A DNA stretch of 20,668 nucleotides from the NCBI GenBank assembly GCA_946478755.1, contig CAMLDJ010000071.1:1-20668 (forward strand), written 5' to 3'. A program made the translations under genes and the position numbers. Positions 8,286 through 15,628 of this stretch are shown piece after piece. The notes beneath the pieces were generated by a model, which did no database searches, was not told the DNA's origin, and saw only the letters and a program-made list of their open reading frames with translations. Each line of letters opens with the position of its first letter. The first letter of the stretch is position 1. The DNA is from an uncultured Pedobacter sp. (GTDB lineage: Bacteria; Bacteroidota; Bacteroidia; Sphingobacteriales; Sphingobacteriaceae).

Positions 8286-8405
8286 ACATTCAACAAGGTT
8301 ACCGTAAAACTTCCGGAAGATTATTCTATAAATTATATGGATAATGGTCATGCTAAAACCTCTCATCAATAAAAATTTCTTGTTATGAATTGCCTTACAA
8401 TTAAT

Positions 8406-8413
8406 TATATTTG
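8406..8413 (+). promoter_or_regulatory. Candidate -7 box of the lipoprotein gene at 8446
   Basis: TATATTTG is a full match to TAnnTTTG, 32 bases before the ATG. A TTG at 8380-8382 stands 23 bases upstream, at the outer limit of the spacing I know for Bacteroidota -33/-7 pairs. Confidence 0.4.
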
Positions 8414-8445
8414 AAAGTCTTAAATAATTTAACGCTTAAATCTAA

Positions 8446-8889
8446 ATGAAAAAAGTCCCTCTTCTCATCGCTCTTCTTTTCTCTTTTTTCTGTATATCTT
8501 CCTGTAAAAAGATACCGGTATTGCCCGATAATAAGTCGAAGGCCCTTATAGGAAAACAATGGAAAATGACTGCCTATACAGAAAACGGCGTTGATAAGTT
8601 AACAGACGTATACGCTCCATGCGAACTTGACAATATTGATATCTTTAAAGCTGGTGGCGATTATGTAACAGACGAGGGTGCCACTAAATGTAACGATGAT
8701 GATGACCAAATTCAGGAAGGTTATAAATGGGAGATTAAAGGTGACAAGTTGTTTATTACCTACGACAGCGTTGATTTCGAGTTTTCTGCTGAGCTGGAGA
8801 TATTAGAAATATCTGCCAAAACATTAAAATATGCTGGAAAAAATCCAGATGGACCGGAAGTTTGGATATACACGTTTACAGCACAGTAA
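8446..8889 (+). CDS. Small lipoprotein, lipocalin-like fold likely
   Basis: A 147-residue protein with a lysine-led hydrophobic signal and the lipobox ISSC, giving a lipid-anchored cysteine at residue 20 followed by KK. After cleavage comes the pattern ALIGKQWKM...Y, alternating beta-strand segments, a run of acidic residues (CNDDDDQ) and a C-terminal YTFT strand. That pattern is common in the small lipocalin-like lipoproteins of Bacteroidota. Ligand and role are unknown. It diverges from the GH20 operon across 186 bases containing candidate promoters for both. Two cysteines in the mature part (CELD, KCND) could form a disulphide. The similar protein at 15202 has the same architecture but little identity that I can see. 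Confidence 0.85.
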   Translation: MKKVPLLIALLFSFFCISSCKKIPVLPDNKSKALIGKQWKMTAYTENGVDKLTDVYAPCELDNIDIFKAGGDYVTDEGATKCNDDDDQIQEGYKWEIKGDKLFITYDSVDFEFSAELEILEISAKTLKYAGKNPDGPEVWIYTFTAQ

Positions 8890-9025
8890 AACCTACTCTA
8901 AATCACTTCAATATCCCTGTTTTTCTAACCTGGTTCATCTAAATTTATTTACTTCAGTTTTGCATGCACCCCACTAAAAACAGAAGTAAACTGTCATTAA
9001 AGACAGGAAATACACAAAAAGGATA

Positions 9026-9033
9026 TATCTTTA
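9026..9033 (+). promoter_or_regulatory. Candidate -7 box of efp
   Basis: TATCTTTA matches TAnnTTTG at 7 of 8 positions, 25 bases before the efp ATG. No clear -33 element is seen. Confidence 0.3.
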
Positions 9034-9058
9034 GGCTCAAATTTTACAAATATATTTT

Positions 9059-9619
9059 ATGGCAAAAGCATCTGAAATCAAAGTAGGAAATATTTTACGT
9101 TATAACGGTGAACTGGTAACAGTTACAGAATTTTTACATCGCACACCAGGCAAAGGCGGTGCTTTTTATCTGGGTAAATTTCGCAATATTAAAACAGGAC
9201 GAATTGTTGAAGCCCGCTTAGGAACGGATGAACAGGTTGAAATTTGCCGCGTAGACACCAATGATTTTCAGTACCTATATGAAGAAGGTGATTATTTTGT
9301 GGTAATGGATAACGTCACGTTTGATCAGTTTAATGTTCCTAAGTCATTATTCGGTACCTCTGCACGGTTTTTGAAAGAAGGCATGGATGTAATTGTTTCA
9401 TTCGAAAGTGAAGAACCAATCATTGCTCAGGCTCCCAACTTTGTAGAACTGGAAATCACTTACTCTGAACCGGCTGTTAAAGGTGATACTTCTTCTGGCG
9501 CTCAGAAAACCGCTACAACAGAAAACGGGATTGAACTTAAAGTTCCCTTATTTGTAAACCAGGGCGATAAGATAAAAGTAGATACCCGTACCGGAGACTA
9601 TGTTGAACGCGTAAAATAA
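9059..9619 (+). CDS. efp: Elongation factor P
   Basis: This 186-residue protein has the standard EF-P length. It binds the ribosome between the P and E sites and relieves stalling at polyproline stretches. Three beta domains are recognisable. The N-terminal KOW-like domain carries the tip loop HRTPGKGGAF with K32 at the position that is modified in many bacteria. The middle OB domain (about 66-128) contains YEEGDYFVVMD. The C-terminal OB domain ends with GDKIKVDTRTGDYVERV, the conserved family signature. A lysine at the tip excludes the EarP/rhamnose (arginine) type. No modification gene (epmA, epmB or others) lies in the window. Convergent with the small gene at 9638, with only 18 bases between the stops. 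Confidence 0.98.
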   Translation: MAKASEIKVGNILRYNGELVTVTEFLHRTPGKGGAFYLGKFRNIKTGRIVEARLGTDEQVEICRVDTNDFQYLYEEGDYFVVMDNVTFDQFNVPKSLFGTSARFLKEGMDVIVSFESEEPIIAQAPNFVELEITYSEPAVKGDTSSGAQKTATTENGIELKVPLFVNQGDKIKVDTRTGDYVERVK

Positions 9620-9637
9620 AATGGCAACGATGAGGCG

Positions 9638-9844
9638 CTAGCATTCATGTGCGTTGATCACCTGTCCGATCTGTTCGGCAAACTGAAGAGAAATCTTTTC
9701 AGCTGCCCAGCAGATACCCGCGGCAGTCACATCAAGCCATAAACTTGCGATGCGCCTCGCCCCTTCCAAAATCGTATAGCTACCGTCTTCCAAAGGCACT
9801 ACTGTAAGCTTTTTTCCGGAAACTGTAATTTCATAAGGTTCCAT
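9638..9844 (-). CDS. Small conserved-looking hypothetical protein
   Basis: A 68-residue soluble protein that I cannot assign a function. It begins MEPYEITVSGKKLTVVPLEDG, which reads as two beta strands, then a short ILEGARRIASLW strand pair, and ends with a helical segment containing FAEQIGQVINAHE. The ATG at 9844 gives the most natural start; an in-frame ATG at 9865 would add seven residues. I recall small Sphingobacteriaceae proteins with a similar opening and an acidic-helix ending, so I take it as real. It runs convergent to efp with 18 bases between stop codons, too little for a separate terminator on each side. Confidence 0.65.
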   Translation of the reverse strand: MEPYEITVSGKKLTVVPLEDGSYTILEGARRIASLWLDVTAAGICWAAEKISLQFAEQIGQVINAHEC

Positions 9845-9941
9845 AGATGCTAGATTACAATACAAAGCTACGTTTGCTAAACAATACTATAGTGATCATT
9901 TTGTAAAAAATTAGTTTCATAAATTAAAACCTGACGCAGAT

Positions 9942-9964
9942 GCCCATCTAAGTTGGCGCATCTA
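9942..9964. repeat. Direct repeat GCnCATCTA x2, candidate activator site
   Basis: GCCCATCTA (9942-9950) and GCGCATCTA (9956-9964) recur with a 14-base period, 26 bases upstream of the -7 box of the hydrolase gene. An inverted AGATG (9939-9943) overlaps the first copy. The position suits a regulator-binding site, but no regulator is tied to it. Confidence 0.25.
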
Positions 9965-9990
9965 TGCCTTATAATTGATAAGGATCAAAG

Positions 9991-9998
9991 TAATTTTG
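9991..9998 (+). promoter_or_regulatory. Candidate -7 box of the alpha/beta hydrolase gene
   Basis: TAATTTTG is a full match to TAnnTTTG, 26 bases before the ATG at 10025. The only nearby TTG is 13 bases upstream, closer than the usual 17-23, so a dedicated activator may be needed if this is the promoter. Confidence 0.4.
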
Positions 9999-10024
9999 CG
10001 TTATATAATCAATTAAGGTAGAAT

Positions 10025-10894
10025 ATGAAACGCAATTACCTGATAATCTTATTACTGTTGATGATAACACATTTGCAAATGGACGCACAGTACAAACAAA
10101 AAGGCCAGTATGCAGCCCTGAATGGCTTGCAGTTATATTATGAAATCCGTGGTAGTGGCAAACCTCTGGTGTTGATTCATGGTGGTGGCTCTACCATTGA
10201 GTCCACATACGGTCGTATCCTGCCCGAACTGGCAAAAAACCACAAAGTGATCGCCGTAGAGCTTCAGGCACACGGGCGTACATTGGACATCGGACGTCCC
10301 TTGAGTTTTGAGCAGGATGCGGATGATATTGCCGCATTACTCAAACAAATTTATATTGATAAAGCGGATATTATGGGCTTCAGTAACGGGGGCACCACTG
10401 CCCTGCAGATAGCCATACGCCATCCCGAAATGGTGAACAAATTGGTACTGGCTTCTGCAGCCTATAAGCGCGAGGGCATGCAGCCTGGGTTCTTCGATGG
10501 TTTTAAAGGTGTTACAGTCGACCAGATGCCAAAACCGCTTAAAGAAGCCTTCCTGAAAGTGAACCCTGATCTGAAAGGTCTGCAGGCAATGTTCGATCGT
10601 GACGTGGCCAGAATGGTTGGTTTTAAAGACATTAGCGACTCGGCGATAAGGGCAATTCAGGCACCGGCTTTGGTCATTAATGGCGATACGGATGTCGTAA
10701 CCAGCTACCATGCACTCGAATTATCAAATACTTTGCCCAATGCCCAGCTGGCTATTTTACCCGGTGGCCATGGTGATTATATAGGAGAAATCTGTGCCCC
10801 AAACAAGAACAGCAAGCAACCTGCTTTGGTAACCGCTATGATTAACGAATTTCTTCTTGAAACCGACCGGCCATCCAGCAACCAACGGAAATAA
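10025..10894 (+). CDS. Exported alpha/beta-fold hydrolase
   Basis: A 289-residue serine hydrolase of the alpha/beta fold. Residues 1-21 form a signal peptide ending near MDAQ, so it acts in the periplasm or outside. The oxyanion region VLIHGGGS is followed by the nucleophile elbow GFSNGG with S120. The acid is most likely D223 in NGDTDVV, and the base is H249 in PGGHGDY, giving a complete triad. The cap region (about 148-200) contains a Met/Phe-rich stretch. The family covers esterases, lactonases and peptidases, so the substrate cannot be named. It is followed 69 bases later by the sigma-54 activator gene on the same strand, and a candidate -7 box plus a direct repeat lie in front of it. Confidence 0.9.
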   Translation: MKRNYLIILLLLMITHLQMDAQYKQKGQYAALNGLQLYYEIRGSGKPLVLIHGGGSTIESTYGRILPELAKNHKVIAVELQAHGRTLDIGRPLSFEQDADDIAALLKQIYIDKADIMGFSNGGTTALQIAIRHPEMVNKLVLASAAYKREGMQPGFFDGFKGVTVDQMPKPLKEAFLKVNPDLKGLQAMFDRDVARMVGFKDISDSAIRAIQAPALVINGDTDVVTSYHALELSNTLPNAQLAILPGGHGDYIGEICAPNKNSKQPALVTAMINEFLLETDRPSSNQRK

Positions 10895-10963
10895 AGTTTG
10901 GGAATGCTGCAAAAACCACTATTTTAGTCAAAAATTCGTCGTTACTTACCCTAAAAGAATGCA

Positions 10964-13594
10964 ATGAAAACACAGGCAGGTAAAGCAGGGCATTCCGGAC
11001 ATGAAGAGGTTTTAGAAAAACAGCGAAAAATCCTTTTAGATCTAGGCAATGACATTACACGTGTCAGAGAAAAAAACGACCTGATCACCTTGTTTTCAAA
11101 GCGCATTAAGAGCTTATTTTACTTTACACATACCATCATTACCCTCATCGATCCGAAGGATGATACTTACAAGCCTTTTCTCCTGGACCATGAGTTCTCA
11201 CCAATAAGGACACATTCAGACTACGAACTCCTGGTCGACGCCCATTTTTCTTTAGATGAACCCTTTATAAAATCAGTGCTTGAAACTGATGGACCAGTAC
11301 TTTTTCTCCTGTCGGATGTGATGAATGATCCTGAAAGCCCCTCTTTTCTTCGCGCGAATTACGAAAAGGGCGTCAGGGAGGTATTGATGACCAAACTAAT
11401 GAGTGCGGATAAGCCCATCGGCTTTATTCATATCTATTCAGACCAGCCCGACAGTTTTACACAGGAATTCAAAGACATCATCAAACGCATATCTTCGCAG
11501 CTATCTAGCGCGGTATCCAATATCATCAAGAATGAAGAGATCCAAAAAAAGGAGGAAGAAAAGTCTTTTCTATTAGATTTCAGCAATGACATGACTTCAG
11601 TGCGGAGCAGAGATGATCTGGCCCTGGTTGTACGGTCTGCATTACGGAAGCTAACGCCTGATTGCAGCTACGTGATCCGAAAAATAAACGATGATGGTCT
11701 GACCACTACCGCCTATATTCACGATACCGGTGCCGCAACGGCTGATGAAGCTTTATTGCGTGAAGTACTGGCAGCTAAATTTCCGATTGCAGACGGACTG
11801 CAAAACAGGGTATTAGAAAGTTATATTCCGCTGTTGTTCAGTGTGAACAGGGAAACACAAAGAGGTCTGAACTCAAGATATCTGGATTTGTGGCAAAACA
11901 TGGGTTTCAAAACCATGGTTGGAGTTGCCCTTCGAAATGGGAATGTAAATATTGGGCTCTTATGGCTGAGCATTGACGAGGTCAATATCCCTATTTTGAA
12001 AGGCATCTGCGGACAAATTGCTGCAGCCATGAGCAATATTATCGCCAATGAAGAATTGTTGAGAAAACAACGCGAGCAAGCTTTTCTGCTGGATTTTTCC
12101 AATGATATCGCCAGCATCATGACCAAGACCGATCTGGAAACTGCGATTACCAAAGTGCTGCAACGGCTCCTGAACACTAAGCTGGCTATGCTACGACTCC
12201 TCGACAATGACGGCTATCACCTCAGCCCTTACTTGTTCGACAAAAGCCTGTTCGAAAATGCACGCGTCAATTTTGAAGAGCTCGCAAGCAAAAAGATCAC
12301 TATAGAAGAACATTATACTGCATTGGTTCTGCGGAGCGATGGTTCGCTTGTATTAGATGTTGAGGAAGAATTGCGGACAAACGACAGTCCCTTTGCGGTG
12401 CTCTGGAAAAAAACAGGCTTCAGAAATATGTACGCTGCAGTCCTCCGCGTTGGGGATAAAACAATTGGAACCATATGGATGCTTGCTGATCACATTAGTA
12501 CAGCCCTGTTTAAAGGGATCTGTGCACAAATTTCCACGGCAATCTCCAATATTACAGCCAATGAACAAATACTGGAGTACAGGAAACGTCTGGAGGATGA
12601 AAATGATTACCTGAAAGAACAGATCAGAACCATTTATAGCTTTTCTGAGATCATTGGCAAAGGAGAGAAAATGCAGCAGGTTTACCGGTTGGTTTCCCTT
12701 GTTGCAGAAAGCAATTCTACAGTTTTAATTTTGGGAGAAACTGGAACCGGAAAGGAACTGATTGCACGTGCGGTACATAACGCCTCCCCGCGTAAGGACA
12801 AGCTGATGATCAAAGTGAATTGTGCGGCTATGCCCGCCAGCCTGGTCGAAAGTGAATTGTTTGGTCATGAGCGTGGAGCCTTTACCGGTGCTGTTGAACG
12901 CCGCATTGGCAAGTTTGAGCTGGCCAACAACAGTACGCTGTTTCTTGATGAAATCGGCGAAATGCCATTGGAAACACAGGTAAAATTGCTGAGGGTACTG
13001 CAGGAAAAGGAAATGGAACGAATAGGCGGAAAAAGTACGATAAAACTAAATGTACGGGTTATTGCTGCCACCAACCGCAACCTGGAAGAGGAAGTAATGG
13101 CTGGCCGCTTCAGATCTGATCTGTACTACCGGCTAAACGTTTTTCCCATCACACTCCCACCCTTAAAAGACCGAAAAGAAGATATCGAAGCCCTGACCGA
13201 CTTTTTCCTTGCCAAATATGGTAAGAACACAGGAAAAAAGATAACGAGGATCGCACCAAAAGCAATGCAGCAATTGCATAGCTATTTATGGCCAGGAAAT
13301 GTAAGAGAACTCGAACACGTGCTGGAGCGTAGTGTATTACTGGCCACAGATCACATGGTAAATGAAGTCTATTTGCCAAACGGGACCGGACTGATTTCTA
13401 TAACCCCGGGCATACCCGCTAACAGGTCCCTTGAAGAAATGGAGCGCGCCTATATTATCGAGGTCCTAAAACGATGCAGTGGAAAGATTTCCGGTATTGG
13501 AGGCGCGGCAGAAATATTGGGAATACCGGGCAATACGCTGCACTCCAAAATCAAAAAACTACACATCATCAAAGCCGATTATTTTACCAGGTAG
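10964..13594 (+). CDS. Sigma-54-dependent Fis-family activator with three GAF-like sensor repeats
   Basis: An 876-residue bacterial enhancer-binding protein. The N-terminal half consists of three tandem units of 170-177 residues (about 20-196, 197-367, 368-545). Each begins with LLD(F/L)(S/G)ND and ends with a helical I-x-x-Q-(I/L)-x-x-A-x-S-N-I segment joined by a charged coiled-coil linker, as expected for GAF-type sensor domains. The AAA+ domain has Walker A GETGTGKE (591-598), the sigma-54-contact loop GAFTGA (638-643), Walker B FLDEIGE (660-666) and the [15 protein letters not shown] segment. A Fis-type helix-turn-helix ends the protein (about 838-870, [14 protein letters not shown]). 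It should activate sigma-54 promoters in response to a small ligand or redox signal. No receiver domain is present, so it is not a phosphorelay response regulator. No convincing -24/-12 promoter was found in the window, so its targets are unknown. Confidence 0.95.
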   Translation: MKTQAGKAGHSGHEEVLEKQRKILLDLGNDITRVREKNDLITLFSKRIKSLFYFTHTIITLIDPKDDTYKPFLLDHEFSPIRTHSDYELLVDAHFSLDEPFIKSVLETDGPVLFLLSDVMNDPESPSFLRANYEKGVREVLMTKLMSADKPIGFIHIYSDQPDSFTQEFKDIIKRISSQLSSAVSNIIKNEEIQKKEEEKSFLLDFSNDMTSVRSRDDLALVVRSALRKLTPDCSYVIRKINDDGLTTTAYIHDTGAATADEALLREVLAAKFPIADGLQNRVLESYIPLLFSVNRETQRGLNSRYLDLWQNMGFKTMVGVALRNGNVNIGLLWLSIDEVNIPILKGICGQIAAAMSNIIANEELLRKQREQAFLLDFSNDIASIMTKTDLETAITKVLQRLLNTKLAMLRLLDNDGYHLSPYLFDKSLFENARVNFEELASKKITIEEHYTALVLRSDGSLVLDVEEELRTNDSPFAVLWKKTGFRNMYAAVLRVGDKTIGTIWMLADHISTALFKGICAQISTAISNITANEQILEYRKRLEDENDYLKEQIRTIYSFSEIIGKGEKMQQVYRLVSLVAESNSTVLILGETGTGKELIARAVHNASPRKDKLMIKVNCAAMPASLVESELFGHERGAFTGAVERRIGKFELANNSTLFLDEIGEMPLETQVKLLRVLQEKEMERIGGKSTIKLNVRVIAATNRNLEEEVMAGRFRSDLYYRLNVFPITLPPLKDRKEDIEALTDFFLAKYGKNTGKKITRIAPKAMQQLHSYLWPGNVRELEHVLERSVLLATDHMVNEVYLPNGTGLISITPGIPANRSLEEMERAYIIEVLKRCSGKISGIGGAAEILGIPGNTLHSKIKKLHIIKADYFTR

Positions 13595-13627
13595 CCGGCT
13601 CTTGTTTTGGTGAAATGCCGATAAATC

Positions 13628-13697
13628 CCCTAGGGTTTTTTATAAAATTCCCTTTATAAAGGGAGCTATTTAGTGTTTTCACTAAATGAAGGGAAAT
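13628..13697. repeat. Compound inverted-repeat element after the activator gene
   Basis: The stretch holds CCCTAGGG (13628-13635), TTTATAAA twice with a 14-base period (13639-13646, 13653-13660), a perfect 16-bp palindrome TCCCTTTATAAAGGGA (13649-13664), and a perfect 8-bp hairpin ATTTAGTG-TTTT-CACTAAAT (13668-13687). The arm TTCCCTT (13648-13654) can pair either with the adjacent AAAGGGA or with AAGGGAA at 13689-13695, giving two exclusive folds. It may be a terminator for the activator gene, a switchable leader for the next gene, or a small repeat element. Confidence 0.45.
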
Positions 13698-13812
13698 ATT
13701 ACTTCCTGTTAATCGTGTAAGTGATTGATTATAAGATTTTTAATACATTGGCATCAAGTTGGTGTGATAAGGGATAGTTAACAATTTTATAAACTATTTA
13801 AACTTAGCATCA

Positions 13813-14556
13813 ATGAAAATCGTAATCATCGGCGGTACCGGACTTATAGGTACAAAAGTTGCAGGCAAGCTTCGCCAGCTTGGCCATACAGTTATCGCGG
13901 GCTCTCCATCTACGGGTATCAATTCCATTACCGGAGAGGGCCTTGCAGAAGCAATGAGTGGAACAGACGTCGTAATTGATCTTTCTAATTCACCATCCTT
14001 TGAAGATGGACCGGTATTGCAGTTCTTTGAAACATCAGGCCGTAACCTGATGGCGGCGGAAACCAATGCGGGTGTGAAACATCATTTAGCTGTTTCTATC
14101 GTTGGCGTCGACCGCATGCAGGATTTGGGTTATATGCGTGCCAAAAAAGCACAGGAAGATCTGATCAGACAATCTGGAATACCCTATACAATTATCCGGA
14201 GCACCCAATTTTTAGAATTCCTGCCAGCCATTGCGGCAACTGCGACGCAAGGAAATGATGTGCACATTTCTAATGTGTCCTTCCAGCCTATTGCGGCTGA
14301 AGATGTAGCCTCATTTGTCACTGAATTTGCAATATCAGCGCCGGCTAACGGCATCCTTGAAATCGCTGGTCCGGAGCGTCACACACAAACAGAATTTGTC
14401 GCTGCCTATTTAAAGGAGAAAGATGGCAGCAAAAATGTGATCGCAAACACAAACAGTGAGTACTTTGGCGGCCCTATTCCTAATGACGGCCTGGTTCCTC
14501 AGGGTGATGCAAAGTTAGGCAGCCTTCATTTGACACAATGGCTTGCTGCACAGTAA
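13813..14556 (+). CDS. NmrA-like atypical short-chain dehydrogenase / NAD(P)-binding protein
   Basis: A 247-residue cytoplasmic Rossmann-fold protein. The N-terminal dinucleotide loop is GGTGLIG (about 7-13), and the conserved core runs through DVVIDLSNSPSF, KHHLAVSIVG and IPYTIIRSTQFLEF. This matches the NmrA / NAD(P)H-binding (ubiquinone reductase-like) atypical SDR group, which often lacks the YxxxK pair. Here the motif position has YMRAKKAQE, so Y and K are present in a near-canonical spacing. Members reduce quinones or sense redox state, and the substrate is not inferable. It lies 218 bases after the activator gene, separated by the compound inverted repeat, and is convergent with the small genes at 14618. 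Confidence 0.9.
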   Translation: MKIVIIGGTGLIGTKVAGKLRQLGHTVIAGSPSTGINSITGEGLAEAMSGTDVVIDLSNSPSFEDGPVLQFFETSGRNLMAAETNAGVKHHLAVSIVGVDRMQDLGYMRAKKAQEDLIRQSGIPYTIIRSTQFLEFLPAIAATATQGNDVHISNVSFQPIAAEDVASFVTEFAISAPANGILEIAGPERHTQTEFVAAYLKEKDGSKNVIANTNSEYFGGPIPNDGLVPQGDAKLGSLHLTQWLAAQ

Positions 14557-14571
14557 AGCTGTAATTTTTTT

Positions 14572-14602
14572 GCAGGCAATCGAAAATTGGTTCGTTGCCT
14601 GC
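14572..14602. terminator. Bulged 12-bp hairpin between convergent genes
   Basis: GCAGGCAA pairs with TTGCCTGC, then after a single bulged T (14580) CGAA pairs with TTCG around an AATTGG loop. It lies between the stop of the NmrA-like gene (14556) and the minus-strand small gene (stop at 14618), where a two-way terminator is expected. There is no U-run on either side in the right orientation: T7 precedes it on plus, which is A7 after it on minus. Stem strength is therefore the main support. Confidence 0.5.
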
Positions 14603-14617
14603 ACCTTTAACATTGTG

Positions 14618-14791
14618 CTAAAGATTCTTTTTTAGGTGTTTACGTTGCTTTTCTTCTGCCTGCTTCTGTTCGTCCTTTTCCGAAAGGGGTTCATCAGTCT
14701 TAAGCTTTTTATCTTTGTTTGGGTTTACGCTACCCGCTTTAGCCAGTGCCTTGTCGGTATCATGGCCGGATCTTTCTTCCTTCTTCATCAT
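14618..14791 (-). CDS. Small highly charged protein, 57 residues
   Basis: The frame starts at a double ATG (14791 and 14788) and ends with TAG at 14618. The protein is almost entirely hydrophilic and Lys/Glu-rich, with the segments ALAKAGSVNPNKDKKLK, DEPLSEKDEQKQAEEKQRK and a basic end. It looks intrinsically disordered or helical, without a signal or membrane segment. I have an impression of similar short Lys/Glu-rich proteins in Sphingobacteriaceae with an AKAGSV-NPNKD core, but cannot name a family. The opposite strand gives a longer open frame rich in Phe and Leu, which is simply the antisense of the Lys/Glu codons. Its 5' end overlaps by 32 bases the 3' end of another short minus-strand frame. 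Confidence 0.6.
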   Translation of the reverse strand: MMKKEERSGHDTDKALAKAGSVNPNKDKKLKTDEPLSEKDEQKQAEEKQRKHLKKNL

Positions 14792-14924
14792 TATATTTCT
14801 TTAATGTTGTATTATCTAGCATATCCAATGCCTCATGTTGAAAAAACAATCCTAATTCCAGAATTGATTTGAATTCCTGTAAATAACCTGTCTGCGCTCC
14901 TGAAAAACTGAACCAATTGAGCAT
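14760..14924 (-). CDS. Possible small protein, 54 residues, overlapping the next small gene
   Basis: An ATG at 14924 opens a 55-codon frame ending TGA at 14760. The predicted product is mixed amphipathic (GYLQEFKSILELGLFFQH, then EALDMLDNTTLKKYND) and could form two short helices. The composition reads like a real protein, but I recognise no family. Its last 32 bases overlap the start of the charged 57-residue gene in another frame, which would fit translational coupling. Against it, the 165 bases could also be the untranslated leader of that gene. It diverges from the small membrane protein gene with 32 bases between the starts. Confidence 0.3.
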   Translation of the reverse strand: MLNWFSFSGAQTGYLQEFKSILELGLFFQHEALDMLDNTTLKKYNDEEGRKIRP

Positions 14925-14956
14925 TAAATTGTTTTTATCGCAAGCAACCGAAAATC

Positions 14957-15136
14957 ATGCTGAACAAGAATAAGCGGAAAATGGGCATATCACTCCTGCT
15001 ACTTGCAATTGCAGCGATACTGTTCGGCCTGGCCTATGCTACAGTTTTAAGTTCGATTAGCATTTGGCTGATGGCTGCAGCGATCGTGTTCGTATTGCTT
15101 GCATTAAGCATATTTGCCCTATACTTTAGGGAATGA
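14957..15136 (+). CDS. Small two-helix membrane protein, 59 residues
   Basis: An ATG at 14957 opens a 60-codon frame. A basic N-terminus (KNKRKM) is followed by a first hydrophobic helix (about 10-31, ISLLLLAIAAILFGLAYA), a short SSIS turn, a second helix (about 36-55, IWLMAAAIVFVLLALSIF) and the end ALYFRE. Both ends should face the cytoplasm by the positive-inside rule. No known family is recognised; small inner-membrane hairpin proteins of this form are frequent in this group. The frame is clean and has no credible competing frame. It lies 65 bases before the lipoprotein gene on the same strand and could be cotranscribed with it. Confidence 0.6.
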   Translation: MLNKNKRKMGISLLLLAIAAILFGLAYATVLSSISIWLMAAAIVFVLLALSIFALYFRE

Positions 15137-15201
15137 GATCAAACCGACTGTAGCAAATCAATTCGTTTTACCGTTTAATTTATAAACCTAAGATTTTAAT
15201 T

Positions 15202-15621
15202 ATGAAAGCTATTTTTTATTCACTTGTCGTCGTAATGTTGTTCAGCTCTGCGACATGCAAAAAAGTTCAGTCAGACATGTCGTTGGAGAAACAACTCATT
15301 GGCGTATGGAAGTATACGGGGAAAAGTGGTGGTTATGCAGGTAAATACCAGAAGGCCGATCCGGAAATCCATCAGGTCCTTGAATTTAAAAGTGGATTTA
15401 AATATTTACAAAAGATAAATGAACAGATTTCCGGACAAGGAATTTATGAACTCTATAAGATCAAAAGCATCTACACAGGCAAAGAAGATAACGCCATACG
15501 TTTCCCTGCGGCACCAGAACATCCAATTAAAAATGGTATCATTTCCTTACAAAATGACACCTTAACTATTGCTGATAATGTTTACGATGGCTTTAAGATG
15601 GAATACATCAGGATAAAATAA
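15202..15621 (+). CDS. Small lipoprotein, lipocalin-like
   Basis: A 139-residue exported protein with a short signal peptide and the lipobox SATC (lipidated C19, followed by KK). The mature protein opens with KQLIGVWKYTGKSGGYAGKY, the (L/I)-x-G-x-W start typical of lipocalin-like lipoproteins. It continues as beta strands: VLEFKSGFKYLQK, GIYELYKI, NGIISLQNDTLTI and a final MEYIRIK. The function is unknown; proteins of this kind are thought to bind small hydrophobic molecules or simply to be surface lipoproteins. Its stop is 7 bases from the stop of the convergent SRPBCC gene. Confidence 0.85.
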   Translation: MKAIFYSLVVVMLFSSATCKKVQSDMSLEKQLIGVWKYTGKSGGYAGKYQKADPEIHQVLEFKSGFKYLQKINEQISGQGIYELYKIKSIYTGKEDNAIRFPAAPEHPIKNGIISLQNDTLTIADNVYDGFKMEYIRIK

Positions 15622-15628
15622 CCCCGAT

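Noticed and set aside
8991..9006. CTGTC-ATTAAA-GACAG hairpin upstream of efp as a terminator or regulatory leader.
   Set aside because: Only five base pairs, no following U-run, and it lies upstream of the candidate -7 box. It is too weak to annotate.
9954..9972. TTGGCGCATCTATGCC before the hydrolase gene as a possible sigma-54 (-24/-12) promoter, which would tie it to the neighbouring activator.
   Set aside because: The invariant GG and GC are nine bases apart instead of ten, and the -12 side lacks TTGC. A housekeeping-type -7 box nearby explains the promoter better.
11821..12207. A 128-residue minus-strand open frame inside the sigma-54 activator gene.
   Set aside because: It is antisense to a sensor repeat, is Ser/Arg-rich, and shows no motif or promoter of its own.
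13748..13764. TTGGCATCAAGTTGG before the NmrA-like gene as a sigma-54 promoter.
   Set aside because: Spacing is one base short and the -12 element has GG instead of GC.
14588..14603. TTGGTTCGTTGCCTGCA with correct GG-N10-GC spacing as a possible sigma-54 promoter.
   Set aside because: It is part of the bulged hairpin between convergent genes, matches the rest of the consensus poorly, and has no gene start within 300 bases downstream on that strand.
14636..14872. A 78-residue plus-strand frame very rich in Phe and Leu that looks like a membrane protein.
   Set aside because: It begins with GTG and is antisense to Lys/Glu-rich codons of the minus-strand 57-residue gene, which automatically produces Phe/Leu. 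The minus-strand reading has the better start and composition.
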